Source: Diabrotica undecimpunctata (lineage: Eukaryota > Arthropoda > Insecta > Coleoptera > Chrysomelidae). From it: a stretch of DNA of 64,000 bases. A program made the translations under genes and the position numbers. Below are positions 24,401-35,986 of this stretch, piece by piece. Positions within the stretch are counted from its first letter, which is position 1, and each line of letters opens with the position of its first letter. Below the pieces are notes generated by a model. It saw only the letters and a list, made by a program, of their open reading frames with translations. It did not search any database and was not told where the DNA came from. The DNA lies in contig NC_092807.1 of assembly GCF_040954645.1 (NCBI RefSeq), forward strand, positions 55,451,239 to 55,515,238, in the 5' to 3' direction.

Positions 24401-25130
24401 TAGCTTTTTTGATGTTCCATTTATTTTTTGGTAATATTTTTTCTGTTTCGGCTTTAATGCAAATTTCCAACTGTATAACAAAATGATTTGATCCTAGCGT
24501 ATCTGAAGAGATAGACCATTCAGTCTTACTAACAAGATCCGGACTGCAGAAAGTTACATCAATCATTGAGTAATTTTGGTTAGGTTGAGTTAGTATTGTT
24601 GGTTGTCCATTATTTAAAACTGTAAATTCAAGATCATCTGCCATTTTAATCAGCTGTATTCCGATTCCATCATTTGTACTTGAACCCCAAATAGTATGAT
24701 GGGCATTAAAATCACCTCCTATTATAATTGGTTTTTGTAACTGGGAAAATATATTAATCCAATCATTTATCGTACATCTTATTTTCGGGGCTCTATATAG
24801 TGACATAAAACTAATTTGACTATTTCCATATTTAATTTTTATAGCACATAACTGTATTTCGTTATTGTAATTATTATTTTCAATTTTTAGTTCAGTAAAA
24901 CAAATTGATTTATTTATCAGTATAGCAACTCCACCATAACCATCCAAACTATCATTACGAACAAGATTATACCCATTAAAATCATATAATACATTTTTTT
25001 TAAACCATGTTTCACTAATAAGAGCTATGTCTATTTTGTTAGTTACTAAATAATGCATCATACTATTTTTATTTGAGACAGCAGAACGAGCATTCCACTG
25101 CATTATTTTTAACTTAGGTTGACAAGACAT
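21414..25130 (-). pseudogene. LINE copy B ORF2: endonuclease, RT, RNase H; one in-frame stop
   Basis: The frame spans 1,239 codons from ATG at 25130. The endonuclease starts QWNARSAVSNK and has LISETWF, GGDFNAHHTIWG and SNHFVI. RT has SYRPISL, SGLPQGSVLSP and YADD at residues 661-664. A TAA at 23115-23117 falls only seven residues after YADD. The frame then continues without shift through the thumb (WWGADVETC, FYRSYIRS) to RNase H, with YTDAS, an E in AEAAAIYEAL, SDS and NEHVDQLAK. The C-terminal finger is CQKCQIKSDLNHIFFEC. Start choice: ATG lies 4 nt after the ORF1 stop, so coupled translation by termination-reinitiation is plausible. Confidence 0.9.
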
Positions 25131-25134
25131 TTTT

Positions 25135-26508
25135 TTATTTAGTATTAATCAGAGTACCCTCCAATACCTGTTCAATATTATTGACTATTAATTGTTTATC
25201 TATAGATCGTATATCATCAAAAGTTTGTATACTTTGTAAAAGCTGATATATAAAAGTAGAAAGACTTTCAGTTACATTTCTTTTAATTTCAACGTTTTCA
25301 TAATTTGGTACAATTCGATTAACAGGTAAAGGTTTATCAGGTCCAAAAACAAAAGGACACATTGGTTTCTCAGTAGACGACTGTGTAGTTGGTGAATTGA
25401 CTTTTCTTTTTTTATTTGTTTGAGATTTCGTAATATTTAAATCAGTGTGAGTAAAAACAGAATTTGGCTTGTGTGAAACTTGTTTAGATACCGGAATAAT
25501 TTTACTAGTTGTAGGCAAACTAGGAAAATCTTTTTCATATTCTGCTAAACATTCAAAGGAGTTGTTACTTACAAAATTTGAAAAGGACTTTTCACAGTAA
25601 TTACGTGCTTCTACAAAAGATATGTTATGTTTAGCCATTATATTTTTTATTTTTTTCTGTTTTTCATATTGTGGACATTTATTAGATATCGACAGATGGT
25701 TCCTACTTTTACAATGAATACAAAATACAACTTCTCTATTACAATTATGATCTTTTTATTTAATTTCACTACATTGAATACACCGTTCTTGTGTACTTTT
25801 ACACTGTTTGGATACATGTCCAAATCTAAGACATTTATAACACTGAACGACTTTTCCAATATACTGTTCAACAGGACAAAATACCTTATTAAAAGAAACA
25901 TAATTTGGCAGAACGTTGCCTTCAAATGTGATAATTATTGTCTTTTTATCTATGAATTCAACTTTTTTATCATTAACAACTTTACGTTTAGTTCTATATA
26001 TATTAATAACTTTAGAAGATGACTCTATAGTATTTATTAAATAATCTACGTCATACTGAGTATCTACGTCCCGTACTAAACCCTTGATTTCCAACAAATG
26101 ATTAGGTATGTATGCCTTAAGATTTTCCAATTTTAATGCTTGATTATTTACTAAATTATTTGCTTCCAGTAAAGACTTTAACAAAACCTTGATGCGATTT
26201 CTACCTATGCTTTTAATTTCTAAAATATTTGTAAGCTTTAATTTTTTGAATAATATGTGACCAACAGTCATCGGATGTAATCTACCTAAATTTTCAACAT
26301 TTACTTTTTCAATATAAACCCAAATATTTTTAATATTATACTTATCTGAGCGTAAATTAAAGGTTTTCTTTTCCGGTTCCATGACAGCACCTACACTGTT
26401 GACATTTTTTATGATCATGCTTTGATTATTAGTTATTTTTAAATGGTCCTCACTATTATCTACTAACATTTGCGTCAACGAGGATGTCCCTGCACTAGAG
26501 TCCCCCAT
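25135..26508 (-). pseudogene. LINE copy B ORF1, gag-like, one in-frame stop
   Basis: ATG at 26508; the frame is continuous to the stop at 25135 except for a TAA at 25756-25758. The first CCHC knuckle reads CYKCLRFGHVSKQC. The stop lies inside the second zinc-knuckle-like cluster (CIQC...), and a third C-I-H-C cluster follows it. The C-terminal part (25135-25638) carries a conserved-looking KPMCPFVFGP block and an acidic end. ORF1 of this LINE group packages the RNA. Truncation at the stop would lose two of three knuckles. Confidence 0.87.
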
Positions 26509-26520
26509 TGGGGGAACAAA

Positions 26521-29500
26521 ATATAAGTTTACAACCGTAAAACACTTGTCGTTTAACTATATGGTCAAAATTAAAATCCTAATTATACATAAAAAGTAAA
26601 TCACAATACTAATTAGAAAACCGACTGGTTTATTATGGTTTTTGCACTTAAATTTTAAATAAATACTGTTTAAAATTATTAAAAACTATAATTTTTCTCG
26701 GAGAACTTTTAAATTAAAATTTTCACTTTTGAACCTCAAAATAAGTAGTAGGAAAGTGTTACCTATTAATAACCTATTTTCAGGGATGAAAGTGTAGCAA
26801 TTATCACGCTTCTTCCTTAAAAATCTCCTCAGATACGCTCATGGCCCAAACTAAAATATAAGAGGTCGCTGTGGGGTCAACTGTGGTTGAGCTAAAAGCG
26901 AAGTTTTGATTTGGTCGCCCATATCTCTGGTGGCAAATTTGGGACAAATTTGAGAAGTGAGCGTTTTTCACAGATGTCGAAATTTTAGTTAATATCATCA
27001 TTAAGTATAAAAGCAACTCAAACTAAGCAAGAAACTTAAAAAATAATAAGCTATGTATCAAACCACGCCATAATGACAATCGCTCTAAAGTCCTAAGCTA
27101 CGAACTTCGTCTGTGTATACCGTTTATCGAACGATCCGATGTGAAATATGTACTATTATAACCATTATTAGAAACAATTGGAATTTCCTTAATGTTATTT
27201 TGTAGATTTGTCGGTTTTTTGTAGAGCGGAGAGGGTCAAATTCTATTTGAACCTGTTTTCTGTGAGACAAGATGTTGAAATAGATAAGATTTTGCTAATT
27301 TTTAAATTCATATAAATTTGTAAATTGTTGTTTTATTTGGGTAGCAGTTTAGACTTCGCAGATTCTTAGCACCCTTTGCTCTCCTGGCTTGGTTTTGAAA
27401 GCTACCCATTCCGGGGTCATTTGGGCATACGGCGAATGAGGACCATGATTTGAATGTCCCGTGCATGTTAGGGGCTGTGAGACGTACCTTATCACGGTGC
27501 CATAGTGCGGGTTGGTAGGGGTTCGCTGGTGTGTTTCGATTATAAGGCGTCGAAACCCTCCTTTCACTCTCCTCCTTCTGCCATATAATGTACTCTCACA
27601 ATATGCCATATATTGCCAAAGATTATGCGACTTATGTCTTCGTGAAAATAGGAGGTGGGATTCGTTGGCAGAGCTGGCTGACTTGTCAGATCATCTGCGA
27701 CCCATACGTCACTATTAGTTAGGTATTTACCGGATATTTTAATGGTTTGCTCTCACTAGCAAAATAACAACATCTCCAATACCTATACAAACGTTTAATC
27801 CCTATATATAGATATTTTGGGTTTGTAGTTATGAATTGGTCTTTAACTTTTTATCAAACATACTACAAATTAAAAAACTACGTTGTAAAATGAAATTCTT
27901 ATCTCTTTAGACGCGCACCCTTGTTCTTAACTTGTATTCAAGTTCTTAACAGAAATGTATAATGATATACTTCATCCTCTGCCTTCTTCTTAACTAGTGA
28001 TCTTTGGCTTATTTTATCACCTCCCCTGTTGTCTTCTAGTCCTTAATTACTTTTTAGTTTTAATACAAGTCGTCGAACTCTTTCTAGGGTAAATTAAGTA
28101 AGGCGAAAAGAAAGTTTTACACAGAGTTACGCTACTCCAGAAGCAAGAGGATTTTGGTAGATAAGGTAAGTCGATTTTGGTTTGAATTGTGCTTGTTGTA
28201 AGCCTAGGTTAGGGCTATTTATGTGCCATTATCTATTATGTGCCTATGGTATTATCATTAAAACATGATTTTCGAGACCTCCGACGACAAAAGAAATTAT
28301 AAACTTACCAACCAATTGGTTCTGAAAAAGTTTTAGAATAAAGAGTCTTCTGAAATGCACTGGCGTTCACTGGACGTCACAACATTTAGAAGCTTTACTT
28401 TTGTGCAAGCAACCTATAAACACATAACCACCAGCAGGAGCAGCATATCACTTTTCCTAAGAAGTTGTCACTTGAGAACTGTCTTTTGTCGTTTTTGTGA
28501 TCCAGCACGTGTTCTTCCAACTATAGATATTTCCCTGTCTACATTACCTTTATTTAAACTTATTATTTTACTTAATTTAGCACATACATTAAATTATAAC
28601 TTTCCTCTGAAACTAACCTGTTAAGATTGTGTACTGTCAACAATAACAATCAAAATTATGTGTATCTAAGTCGCGTAACTGGAATCCATACTCCTCGTTG
28701 AATAAATAGAAAATGTGAGTTTTTGCTATAACCGTCACATGTCAAGTGTGGGGTTTTGCCTTAATTACCTGCTATTGAATTACAACTGGAACTGTGGAGT
28801 TTTAGTTTGCAATAAAAATGACAGGCTATGTATTTTAAAATAAAGAATTAGAAATATCTTTTATTGAGAAAAATTGTTTTCGGGCATGTGGGGTTATAAA
28901 AATTACCTCCTTAATTCACTAACAATAGTGAATATCCGCAAACAAAATCATCTGCTGATTAAGATCAATCATAAGATAAAGAAAAAATACGGCATTGTCT
29001 TTTCTTAATCCAAATAAAACTTTTATCTTCTACTGTTTTAAAAAAATAATGAAATATTTATAAAATTGTTAAGTAAGAAACCAACCAAAAAACAATAAAA
29101 ATACCTACAAGCCCAGCCGAACGCTCTCTAATAACGAAAGAGAGAAGAGAAATAACCGGTTTATGTTTATAAAACCATTTAATCAGGATTCGCCCCCATC
29201 ATTTCATTTATATTAATACCAACGGAGGTAATTTATTGAGAACATTGGGAAAATATCTGTAGAATTAAGAATGAATTTATTAAGCAGGAACACGCTAATG
29301 TGTTGCCGCAGGCAAAAATTTATGTTTTATTTAAGGAGTGGAATAGCACGATAAATGTTACAAATGACCTACTTAATCTGCAAAAAAGTTGATTATCGAT
29401 TTTTTAAGTAAATTATTTAAGCAGTGAAGATACATTATTATATCAAATATACTTGTTACTTCTTACTTAAATTTTAAACAAATATAAATATATACCATGT

Positions 29501-29544
29501 TTCTGAATAAACTTAACAAAGAGAAAGAGATATCATTAGAAGTC
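26521..29544. other. Mostly non-coding, includes one GC-richer island
   Basis: I see no recognised gene. 26521-27000 could include LINE copy B 5' UTR. The 27350-27720 stretch is less AT-rich than its surroundings and holds the anonymous ORF listed separately. The remainder, to the LINE at 29545, shows only AT-rich unique-looking sequence. Confidence 0.45.
27349..27609 (-). CDS. Anonymous 86-aa ORF in a GC-richer island
   Basis: I do not recognise this product. The ORF is basic at its N-terminus (YGRRRRVKGGFRR) and then rich in H, P and T. It stands out only because its base composition differs from the neighbours. It could be part of an interspersed repeat or a chance ORF. No ribosome or intron context helps. 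Confidence 0.2.
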   Translation of the reverse strand: MAYCESTLYGRRRRVKGGFRRLIIETHQRTPTNPHYGTVIRYVSQPLTCTGHSNHGPHSPYAQMTPEWVAFKTKPGEQRVLRICEV

Positions 29545-30463
29545 AGTAGCTGTCAGTTTATAGTGAAAGCATCTACCAGGAAACCCTTTTGCAAGCAAAC
29601 GAAGAAATCGTAATTAATTGAGAGGTTGTAAATAATATTCGATACGCAGACGACACTGTACTAGTTGCAAGAACAGTAGAATAATTACAACGATTACTTA
29701 CAAATATAAATATTGCCTGCAACAATTATGGCATAAGTATCAATATCAAAAAAACTAAGTATATGTTTTTCAGTAAAAACATGACACAAACAACACGTAT
29801 TAGTATAAACGGCATTCAAATTGAAAAAGTATCAAGTTACAAATACTTGGGTACTTCAATAAACGAAACTGGAAACCCAAACAATGAAATAATAAAAAAG
29901 ACGTATTGAAATTGCCAGGGCCACTTTCATAAAGATGAGGAAGTTCTTCTGCAACAGAGATATAAGCATCCCTCTCCGATTAAGAATGCTAAGGGGCTAC
30001 GTATTTAACACGGTATTATACGGTGTAGAGGCCTGGACTCTCAAGCAGAATAATATAAAAAATATTGAAAGTTTCAAGATGTGGTGCTACCGTCGAATGC
30101 TGAAGATAAGTTGGGTTGAAAGAGTTACAAATTTTGAAGTAATGCGAAGGATAGGAAAAGACCCAGAAATTTTGTCAACGATCAAACGAAGAAAACTCGA
30201 ATATTTGGGTCACGTGATGAGAGGACATAAATAAGCATTACTTCAAAATATAATGCAAGGAAAAATAGAAGGAAAACGGAATCCAGGCCGTAGAAGAATG
30301 TCATGGCTGCGTAATTTGAGAGAGTGGTTTGGCTGTACCACTACTGAACTCTTTAGGTCAGCTGTAAACAAGGTCAGGATAGCCTTGATAATTTCCAATC
30401 TCCGATAGAAGTGGTACAAGAAGAAGAAGAAGAAGAAGAAGAAGAAGAAGAAGAAGAAGAAGC
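29545..30463 (+). mobile_element. 5'-truncated LINE with (GAA)n-type tail
   Basis: Translated pieces in three frames give an RT palm, starting near YSESIYQETLL, with RYADDTVLVA at about 29643. Then come the thumb and a C-terminal tail: SYKYLGTSINE (about 29837), then VLYGVEAWTLKQNN (30019-30060), then RRKLEYLGHVMRG (30187-30225) and GKIEGKRNPGRRRMSWLRNLREW. It ends in an AAG/GAA repeat. Stops include TAA after ARTVE and another after MRGHK; a frameshift lies near 29905. It belongs to the same family as the fragment at 2083-2372. No clear TSD found. Confidence 0.87.
30413..30463 (+). repeat. (AAG/GAA)n microsatellite at LINE 3' end
   Basis: About 16 copies of GAA following the LINE tail. The same motif ends the LINE copies at 2083 and 61107, so it is the family's characteristic tail. 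Confidence 0.93.
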
Positions 30464-31264
30464 TGACAGAAGACTGACTGTGATCAGTCAGTAAAAAAAA
30501 ATTAAATTTAAATAATTTCAGCGGAAAAACGAGCAATAGTGTTTTTTATATTATTCTCGTGATTACATTGAGAATTTTAGAATTATATTAATTAAATATA
30601 CAAAAACAATGCTTTTTATTATTAATTTAAATTTTATGCAACAATTGTTTAAGTTTATTTATCCAAAAAATAATTATGTTTATTAAATAGATTACACAAT
30701 CGTACGCCATTGATTCGGGAATACTTCACGTTCTAGTGACATGATGGTGGGATGGCAAATATGGTACAGTCACAGTACAGTATTGTTAATATTTTACAAC
30801 CCGTCTGTATGTCCAATATGTCTGTTTACCTATATGTTTGTTTTATCAATTTAATTTACAATATTTTATAAAACTGTAATAAACTGTATTTATAAATATA
30901 ATTAATTAATAACATTAAAACCTAATTATTATTGTGTATGCTAAAATGCCAAACCAACTGAATAGTTGTCGAGAGCTGGTTGCTTATTTAATAGATTATT
31001 TTGAACAACAACGAAATAATGGCGGCCCTTTTTTGGTGTATGACAATGTTTTATTATGTATTTTAGCGTGATGCATCAGCCTTAAAACTAAGTGTATTTA
31101 CTTTTAATATTCTATTAGTTATAGTTATTTTCAAGATGTTAAAAATAATGAATTTTTAAAATCACCTCCTAAAAATGATATTACAAAAAGACTAAAACTA
31201 ATACAGAAGAGTTGAATGTCAGTGGTATCCGTGATGTTTCATTACATCATTATGGAAGGTATTA
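30464..31264. other. AT-rich spacer, no gene seen
   Basis: No supported coding sequence or repeat. Confidence 0.5.
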
Positions 31265-32712
31265 ACCCATTTAGGCCCGTAGTTGCGTTAACGCAACCTA
31301 CCGAATGCCTTTTTTACATTTATACTGAAGTTTTTTTTTATAATTTGCGAATAGCATTGTGTTAAACATACAAATAGCATTATGTTAAAAGTAGCAAAAT
31401 AACTATAAAAATTATTAAAAGCAAGGACCATTTTTTAAAAATGCTTTTAAAATATTTAGGTATTATTGTTTTATCATTCACAAGATGTTTTCATAGCTTA
31501 GGACATAAATTAAAAATATTCTAAAAGTAAAATTTATTCGGTTTTAGAAAATAATGTCGTTTCAGGACTTTGAATGTAGCGTTACAATAGCGCAACCACG
31601 AGACAAGTATATTACATAGAATTGACTAATTTCTTGTATAAACGTGACTCTCATAAACACGTGGTGTTTATTATTTTGTCTTGCGTATGCTCGGCTGAAC
31701 AGACATTATTTTGATTCGGTAAGGACAGTATTTAAACACAAACTTTTGCATAACGGTATTTTCTGTATTTGAAGTAATGGAAAATCCAAGCAGAATAATA
31801 AAAAAGAGTTCAGTATGAGTGAAGGGGTTGTTATCAATATTTTAGAAGTTGTTGAAAACAAGTCTGCACACAAGATATATTTTAATAATTTCTTTATCAG
31901 CTACAAGTTGTTAGTATATTTGAAATAACAAAAATACTTTGCCACTAAAACAATAGGCTAAAACGGGTTGCTAAATTGTGCGTTGGAGAATACAAAATCC
32001 ATTGTAAAAAAACATCACGGTTTGTGGCTAAGATCAAACTAATAAAAAGTTTTGTTCGTTGACACAATAATTTGGTGGGGATGGTGGCAACCAATTGTGA
32101 TTTAGTAGAAACTGTTCTTTTCTTAAAACGATACAATCGCAAGGTACAAAAGATGCCTCTATGCCGCAACCTAACATAATAGCTAAATTAAATAAACACA
32201 TGGGGGAAGTAGACTTACATGACAGTGAAGTGGTTATTTGTAGAATAAATATCCATGGAAAAAAATGGTGGTGGCCGTTCTTTAAAAACATGTTAGACTC
32301 TGCTGTCGGTAATTCCTAGAAACTATACAGAATTTTACATGAGGAAAATCCAATTTCGCACTTAGAGTTTAGGTCAGGAACTGTGCGAAGCCTTGTTAGT
32401 GTTATTAAAAATGGCACAAAAATCTGTTCTAGTTCATCCTTACCATCTACCTCGCGTTTTTATGATGTGGTCTACATGGTTGAACCAAATACTGAAAACT
32501 GCAGAAGGCATTGTAGGCTATGTAAATGTAAAACTTTCATTATAATAAAACATTAAACTATTACATTTTTTACACATATTATGTTTAAAAAATGTAATAT
32601 TTCATTGCAACCACATTGTTTCAAAGATTTCCACAAGTAAAAATACAATACGTGTCTGTCATATGTATAGTCCCAATGTTGCATTAACGCAACGTTAAAG
32701 CAATGGGCGTGT
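31265..32712 (+). mobile_element. PGBD3-like piggyBac element relic with imperfect terminal inverted repeats
   Basis: The left end has TTAA (about 31262) then CCCATTTAGG and GTTGCGTTAACGCAAC. The right end (about 32673-32708) has GTTGCATTAACGCAAC and CAATGGG, reading inward as the imperfect inverse of the left. A GCGTTACAATAGCGCAAC copy of the motif also lies internally near 31580. The right TTAA is not preserved. The interior holds a decayed transposase. Length about 1.45 kb, shorter than intact piggyBac elements, so it is internally deleted or eroded. Confidence 0.78.
31770..32545 (+). pseudogene. PGBD3-like piggyBac transposase C-terminal relic
   Basis: The readable block runs from about 32163: PNIIAKLNKHMGEVDLHDS, then CRINIHGKKWWWPFFKNMLD. 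A stop follows, then HLEFRSGTVRSL and a short cysteine cluster CRLCKCK near 32515. N-x-x-MG-VDL-D followed by YRI...KKWWWP is the signature of the PGBD3-like branch of piggyBac transposases. The upstream half is unreadable because of stops. The catalytic aspartate in the VDLHD block is kept, but the protein is not expressed as an ORF. Confidence 0.82.
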
Positions 32713-32855
32713 TTTTTTATGTAACTGGCTTTTAAATTATTTTTATTTATGTTTAATTAAAAATATATTAATAAAAACCATTGGTTTAATTATGTTTTCT
32801 AAAAGTGGACCCAAATGGGTTAAAGCAATTGGATTTTTTGCTTTTAGTTGTGCTC

Positions 32856-33362
32856 ATCGAGCAAAAAGACAAAAGAGGGAATCTAATCGTTATGAAAAGG
32901 AGACCAAAAAAGTGGCCTCTGATGGCGGACATATCCGGAAATGCGAATGCGCCAAATTTAAATTTCATGACACTTCACAATAATCATACAGTGGTGTTGG
33001 GGTTCTAATTTATCTATTTATTTGGTATATTACATAATATTAATATTACATAATATTAATACATAATACACTTTTTTTAACACTAGAACATAATAAAGTT
33101 TTAATTAAATAGTAACAATAATAGTCTAAAATGTGAAACAATTGTTAAAAAACTTCAATAGAAAATACAAATAATCTTTCATGTGACAGTTGGGACAAAC
33201 AATAACATCAGCAATAACATAACCCAACTAAATTTGATTTCTTAAACAAGGAAAGAGTCTCTCTTTCCTTGTTTAATGTGGCCTCTCAAGATGGCACTTC
33301 CTGTGTAACAATATTTTTGCCCCCACTACCTTTACATTCCCTCTTTTGTCTTTTTGCTCGAT
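32856..33362 (+). mobile_element. MITE copy 1, 507 bp
   Basis: It starts ATCGAGCAAAAAGACAAAAG and ends with the inverse of that (about 26-bp terminal inverted repeats). It carries a 35-nt near-perfect palindrome (16-bp arms, 3-nt loop) at 33242-33276. It is the same length and closely similar along its whole length to the copy at 34968-35476, which lies in opposite orientation. No coding capacity; ORFs across it are incidental. Its own TSD is not clear. Confidence 0.9.
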
Positions 33363-34761
33363 GATCGTGGCTACAGAGGTAGAACCCCTCAAGCTTCATA
33401 CTATGCGTTCTAAAAACATCCAGCTCCCGATTGTCACCAAGTAGTTTCTTACTATTTATCTTTAGTTATCGCTCTAAACCATAAATTTTGAGTAAATTAT
33501 AAATTTGATGGTTTATTTTTGTTAGGAGAATAACGTTATAAACCCAAAACCAGAAACTATTGCTTCTAAATAAGAGAGGGATGGATATAACAGTAGTGCG
33601 TATTAAAGACGATAGAAGTGTAGGATTCCCAGTTCTTACTGTCAAATAGATTAGAATAACAAGTTCAATAAGAATTTTTAGATTATATTAAATAAGTAGT
33701 GAAAATTTACGACCAATGAGTTAGGAAAATTAAAAAAAAAATTAAGTGCCCCCAATAGGATACAGACAGAAATTCATGCAACATTCTATGTGTAATAGGA
33801 TGCAAAATATTACAATGCGCGGGCAAAGATAATGGGCAATCAACCAAAATGGGTACTTGGCAACCTGTCACGTTGTAAAAAAATGAAATATTTAAGAGAA
33901 GAAGGAAATACATGATTCAATTTTAAGAATACAAATAAATACAGAAATAAAAAAATTATTATCAAAAATGATGAAAATCCATATATCGACTTGTTATTAA
34001 AACAAGAAGAAGCAAATGAGACAGATTTTGTTAATTATGTGATGTGATTAAGTGATAACAAACAAAGTAAAGTTTAAGAATAATGTTAAGGTATATGGGC
34101 AATTTCAGATAAAATCCTTAGAGATCCAAATAAATTATATAATGCAAGTATAAGAAAAGTATGTGAAAATAGATGTAAGACATTATAGACCGAATATGTG
34201 ATAAGGAATACCTTGTTTAAGCAAGGTATTCCTTATCATATATTGCTTATCACCTAATACACTTGGTAATAATGTATAAGTGTATAAGGAGCACATGGGT
34301 ACTAAAATATATTCATTTAGCAAATTCCCATCTGTAAACACACGCACGTGTTGATATTCGCCCTCTCATTCGTCAAAAGGCTCTCAAATATTATTCATTG
34401 CCTTAAGCCAGACGGATTCTCATGATACAGATCCAAACTTCCCAGTCTGTTTAAATTCAAATTGTAGCGTATTGGTTTTTAAGTTAATATATTGTGTGTT
34501 ATATGTTATAGTTATTGTTAAGTTATTTACTGGTCGTGTTATTTTTTAGAGTTTAGTTTAAGTATTTAGTATTAAGTTGTATAGTGTGTAGTGAACTTTT
34601 AGTATTCAAAAACAAAGTATTTGTTAAACAATAGTAAAAATAGCTTGCGGCAATCACTTTAATAAAGGTAAAAGAAACCAATATTTTAATTTATTGATGT
34701 TTCGAAGAGTTTTATTTTTCCTTTTTAGCCCATTTATTTACGGTTTTTGCTGTAAATATTA
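33363..34761. other. Spacer between MITE copies, one strong hairpin
   Basis: No gene recognised. A perfect hairpin with 15-bp arms and a 6-nt loop lies at 34201-34236. Confidence 0.5.
34201..34236. repeat. 36-nt hairpin, 15-bp perfect arms
   Basis: Arm ATAAGGAATACCTTG, loop TTTAAG, then the exact reverse complement. It may be the centre of another eroded MITE. It is not a terminator in any bacterial sense. Confidence 0.85.
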
Positions 34762-35986
34762 AAGAACCGCTTGGATTGACATGAAATTTGGCATATACAT
34801 AGCTAACGGCAAAGAAAAAAGTGATATTATACTGATGTGTGCTTTTGCCATGGGGGTGAGTTTCACGTCTTCTCAGGTGTTAAAAAACATGCGTTTAAAA
34901 TAAGTCCAGAATTAAATAAACTGAATAATTCTAAGCAACTTTTATTTTATAAAGTTTTTGCACAAAGCATCGAGCAAAAAGACAAAAGAGGGAATGTAAA
35001 GGTAGTGGGGGCAAAAATATTGTTAGACAGGAAGTGCCATCTTGAAAGGCCACATTAAACAAGGAAAGAGAGACTCTTTCCTTGTTTAAGAAATCAAATT
35101 TAGTTGGGTTATGTTATTGCTGATGTTATTGTTTGTCCCAACTGTCACATGAAAGATTAATTGTATTTTCTATTGAAGTTTTTTAACAATTGTTTCACAT
35201 TTTAGACTATTATTGTTATTATTTAATTAAAACTTTATTATGTTATAGTGTTAAAAAAAGTGTATTCTGTATTAATATTACGTTATATTAATATTATGTA
35301 ATATAACAAATAAATAGATAAATTAGAACCTCTACACCACTGTATGATTATTGTGAAGTGTCATGAAATTTAAATTTGGCGCATTCGCATTTCCGGATAT
35401 GTCCGCCATCAGAGGCCACTTTTTTGGTCTTCTTTTCATAACGATTAGATTCCCTCTTTTGTCTTTTTACTCGATGGCACAAAGTCAATACTTATCGAGT
35501 TATTTGCGAGTGGATATGATCATTTTTTAATAAAAAAAACACGTTTTTAGATGGTTTTCCACAAATAGCTCAAAAAGTAAGTATTTTATCGAAAAACATA
35601 TTCTTAGCAAAAATATAGCTATAGAAAAGTTAAAACAAAAATAATGTACTTATACCTCTGTGAAGTCTGTAAATTCAGTAAAAAAAGAGTTGTAGGTAAT
35701 GAAAAGTAATTCAAAAACCTTGTTTTTTTGTTGTTGAAAAATGCATATTCACTAGCAAATAACTCGAAAAGTATTGACTCAGTGCAAAACTCTATAGAAC
35801 AAAGGTTGCCTTAGAATTAGTCAGTTTATCGAATTCCTGACTTATTTTTAAAGTATGTTTTTTCACCCCTGAGAATCGTTGAAACTAACCCCTAGGGCGA
35901 AAACACACATCGGCACAATATACCTTTTTTATTTAACATGTTAGCTATGTGTATGCCAAATGACATGTCAATCCAAGCTGTTCTTT
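34762..35986. mobile_element. Fold-back element with long inverted arms, interrupted by MITE copy 2
   Basis: The left arm begins near AAGAACCGCTTGGATTGACA at 34762. It matches the reverse complement of a right arm ending near 35986. Shared landmarks are GGCATA-ACATAGCTAAC, TGATGTGTG, TTCTCAGG and ACTAATTCTAAG. Once the MITE at 34968-35476 is removed, the left arm resumes with TCAATACTTATCGAGTTATTTG, matching CAAATAACTCGAAAAGTATTGA at about 35755. Arms are about 260 bp. No ORF; a non-autonomous fold-back (MITE-like) element. Confidence 0.8.
34968..35476 (-). mobile_element. MITE copy 2 with perfect 8-bp TSD
   Basis: It is flanked by GCACAAAG at 34960-34967 and 35477-35484. Ends are CATCGAGCAAAAAGAC and its near-perfect inverse with one change (ACTCGATG). 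The central palindrome is at 35055-35089. An 8-bp TSD is the hallmark of hAT-superfamily transposases, so the MITE was probably mobilised by a hAT enzyme (inference). Confidence 0.92.

Larger units (their letters stand above)
21193..26520 (-). mobile_element. LINE copy B, two-ORF RNase-H-bearing non-LTR retrotransposon, near-complete
   Basis: On the minus strand: ORF1 with CCHC knuckles, a 4-nt gap, ORF2 (endonuclease, RT, RNase H, finger), about 20 nt of 3' UTR, and an A-rich tail about 170 nt long (21225-21395). The sequence is clearly distinct from copies A, C and E (QWNARS start, TDASKSSKG RNase H). Only two in-frame stops break it, one in each ORF. The 5' end beyond ORF1 is not resolved. 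Confidence 0.9.

Noticed and set aside
8192..25758. Programmed stop-codon readthrough shared by the two LINEs
   Set aside because: The stops are not at homologous positions and other copies read through with sense codons (copy C at the copy A site). Independent nonsense mutations are more likely, so I kept only a low-weight note.
32792..33008. Overlapping ORFs at MITE copy 1, with matching ones at 34837-35058
   Set aside because: They read into the MITE terminal repeats and exist on both strands. The repeated peptides follow from the repeated DNA.
2348..35089. Hairpins as transcription terminators or CRISPR-like repeats
   Set aside because: The genome is clearly eukaryotic. The hairpins are single, lie at element junctions or MITE centres and show no spacer-repeat periodicity.
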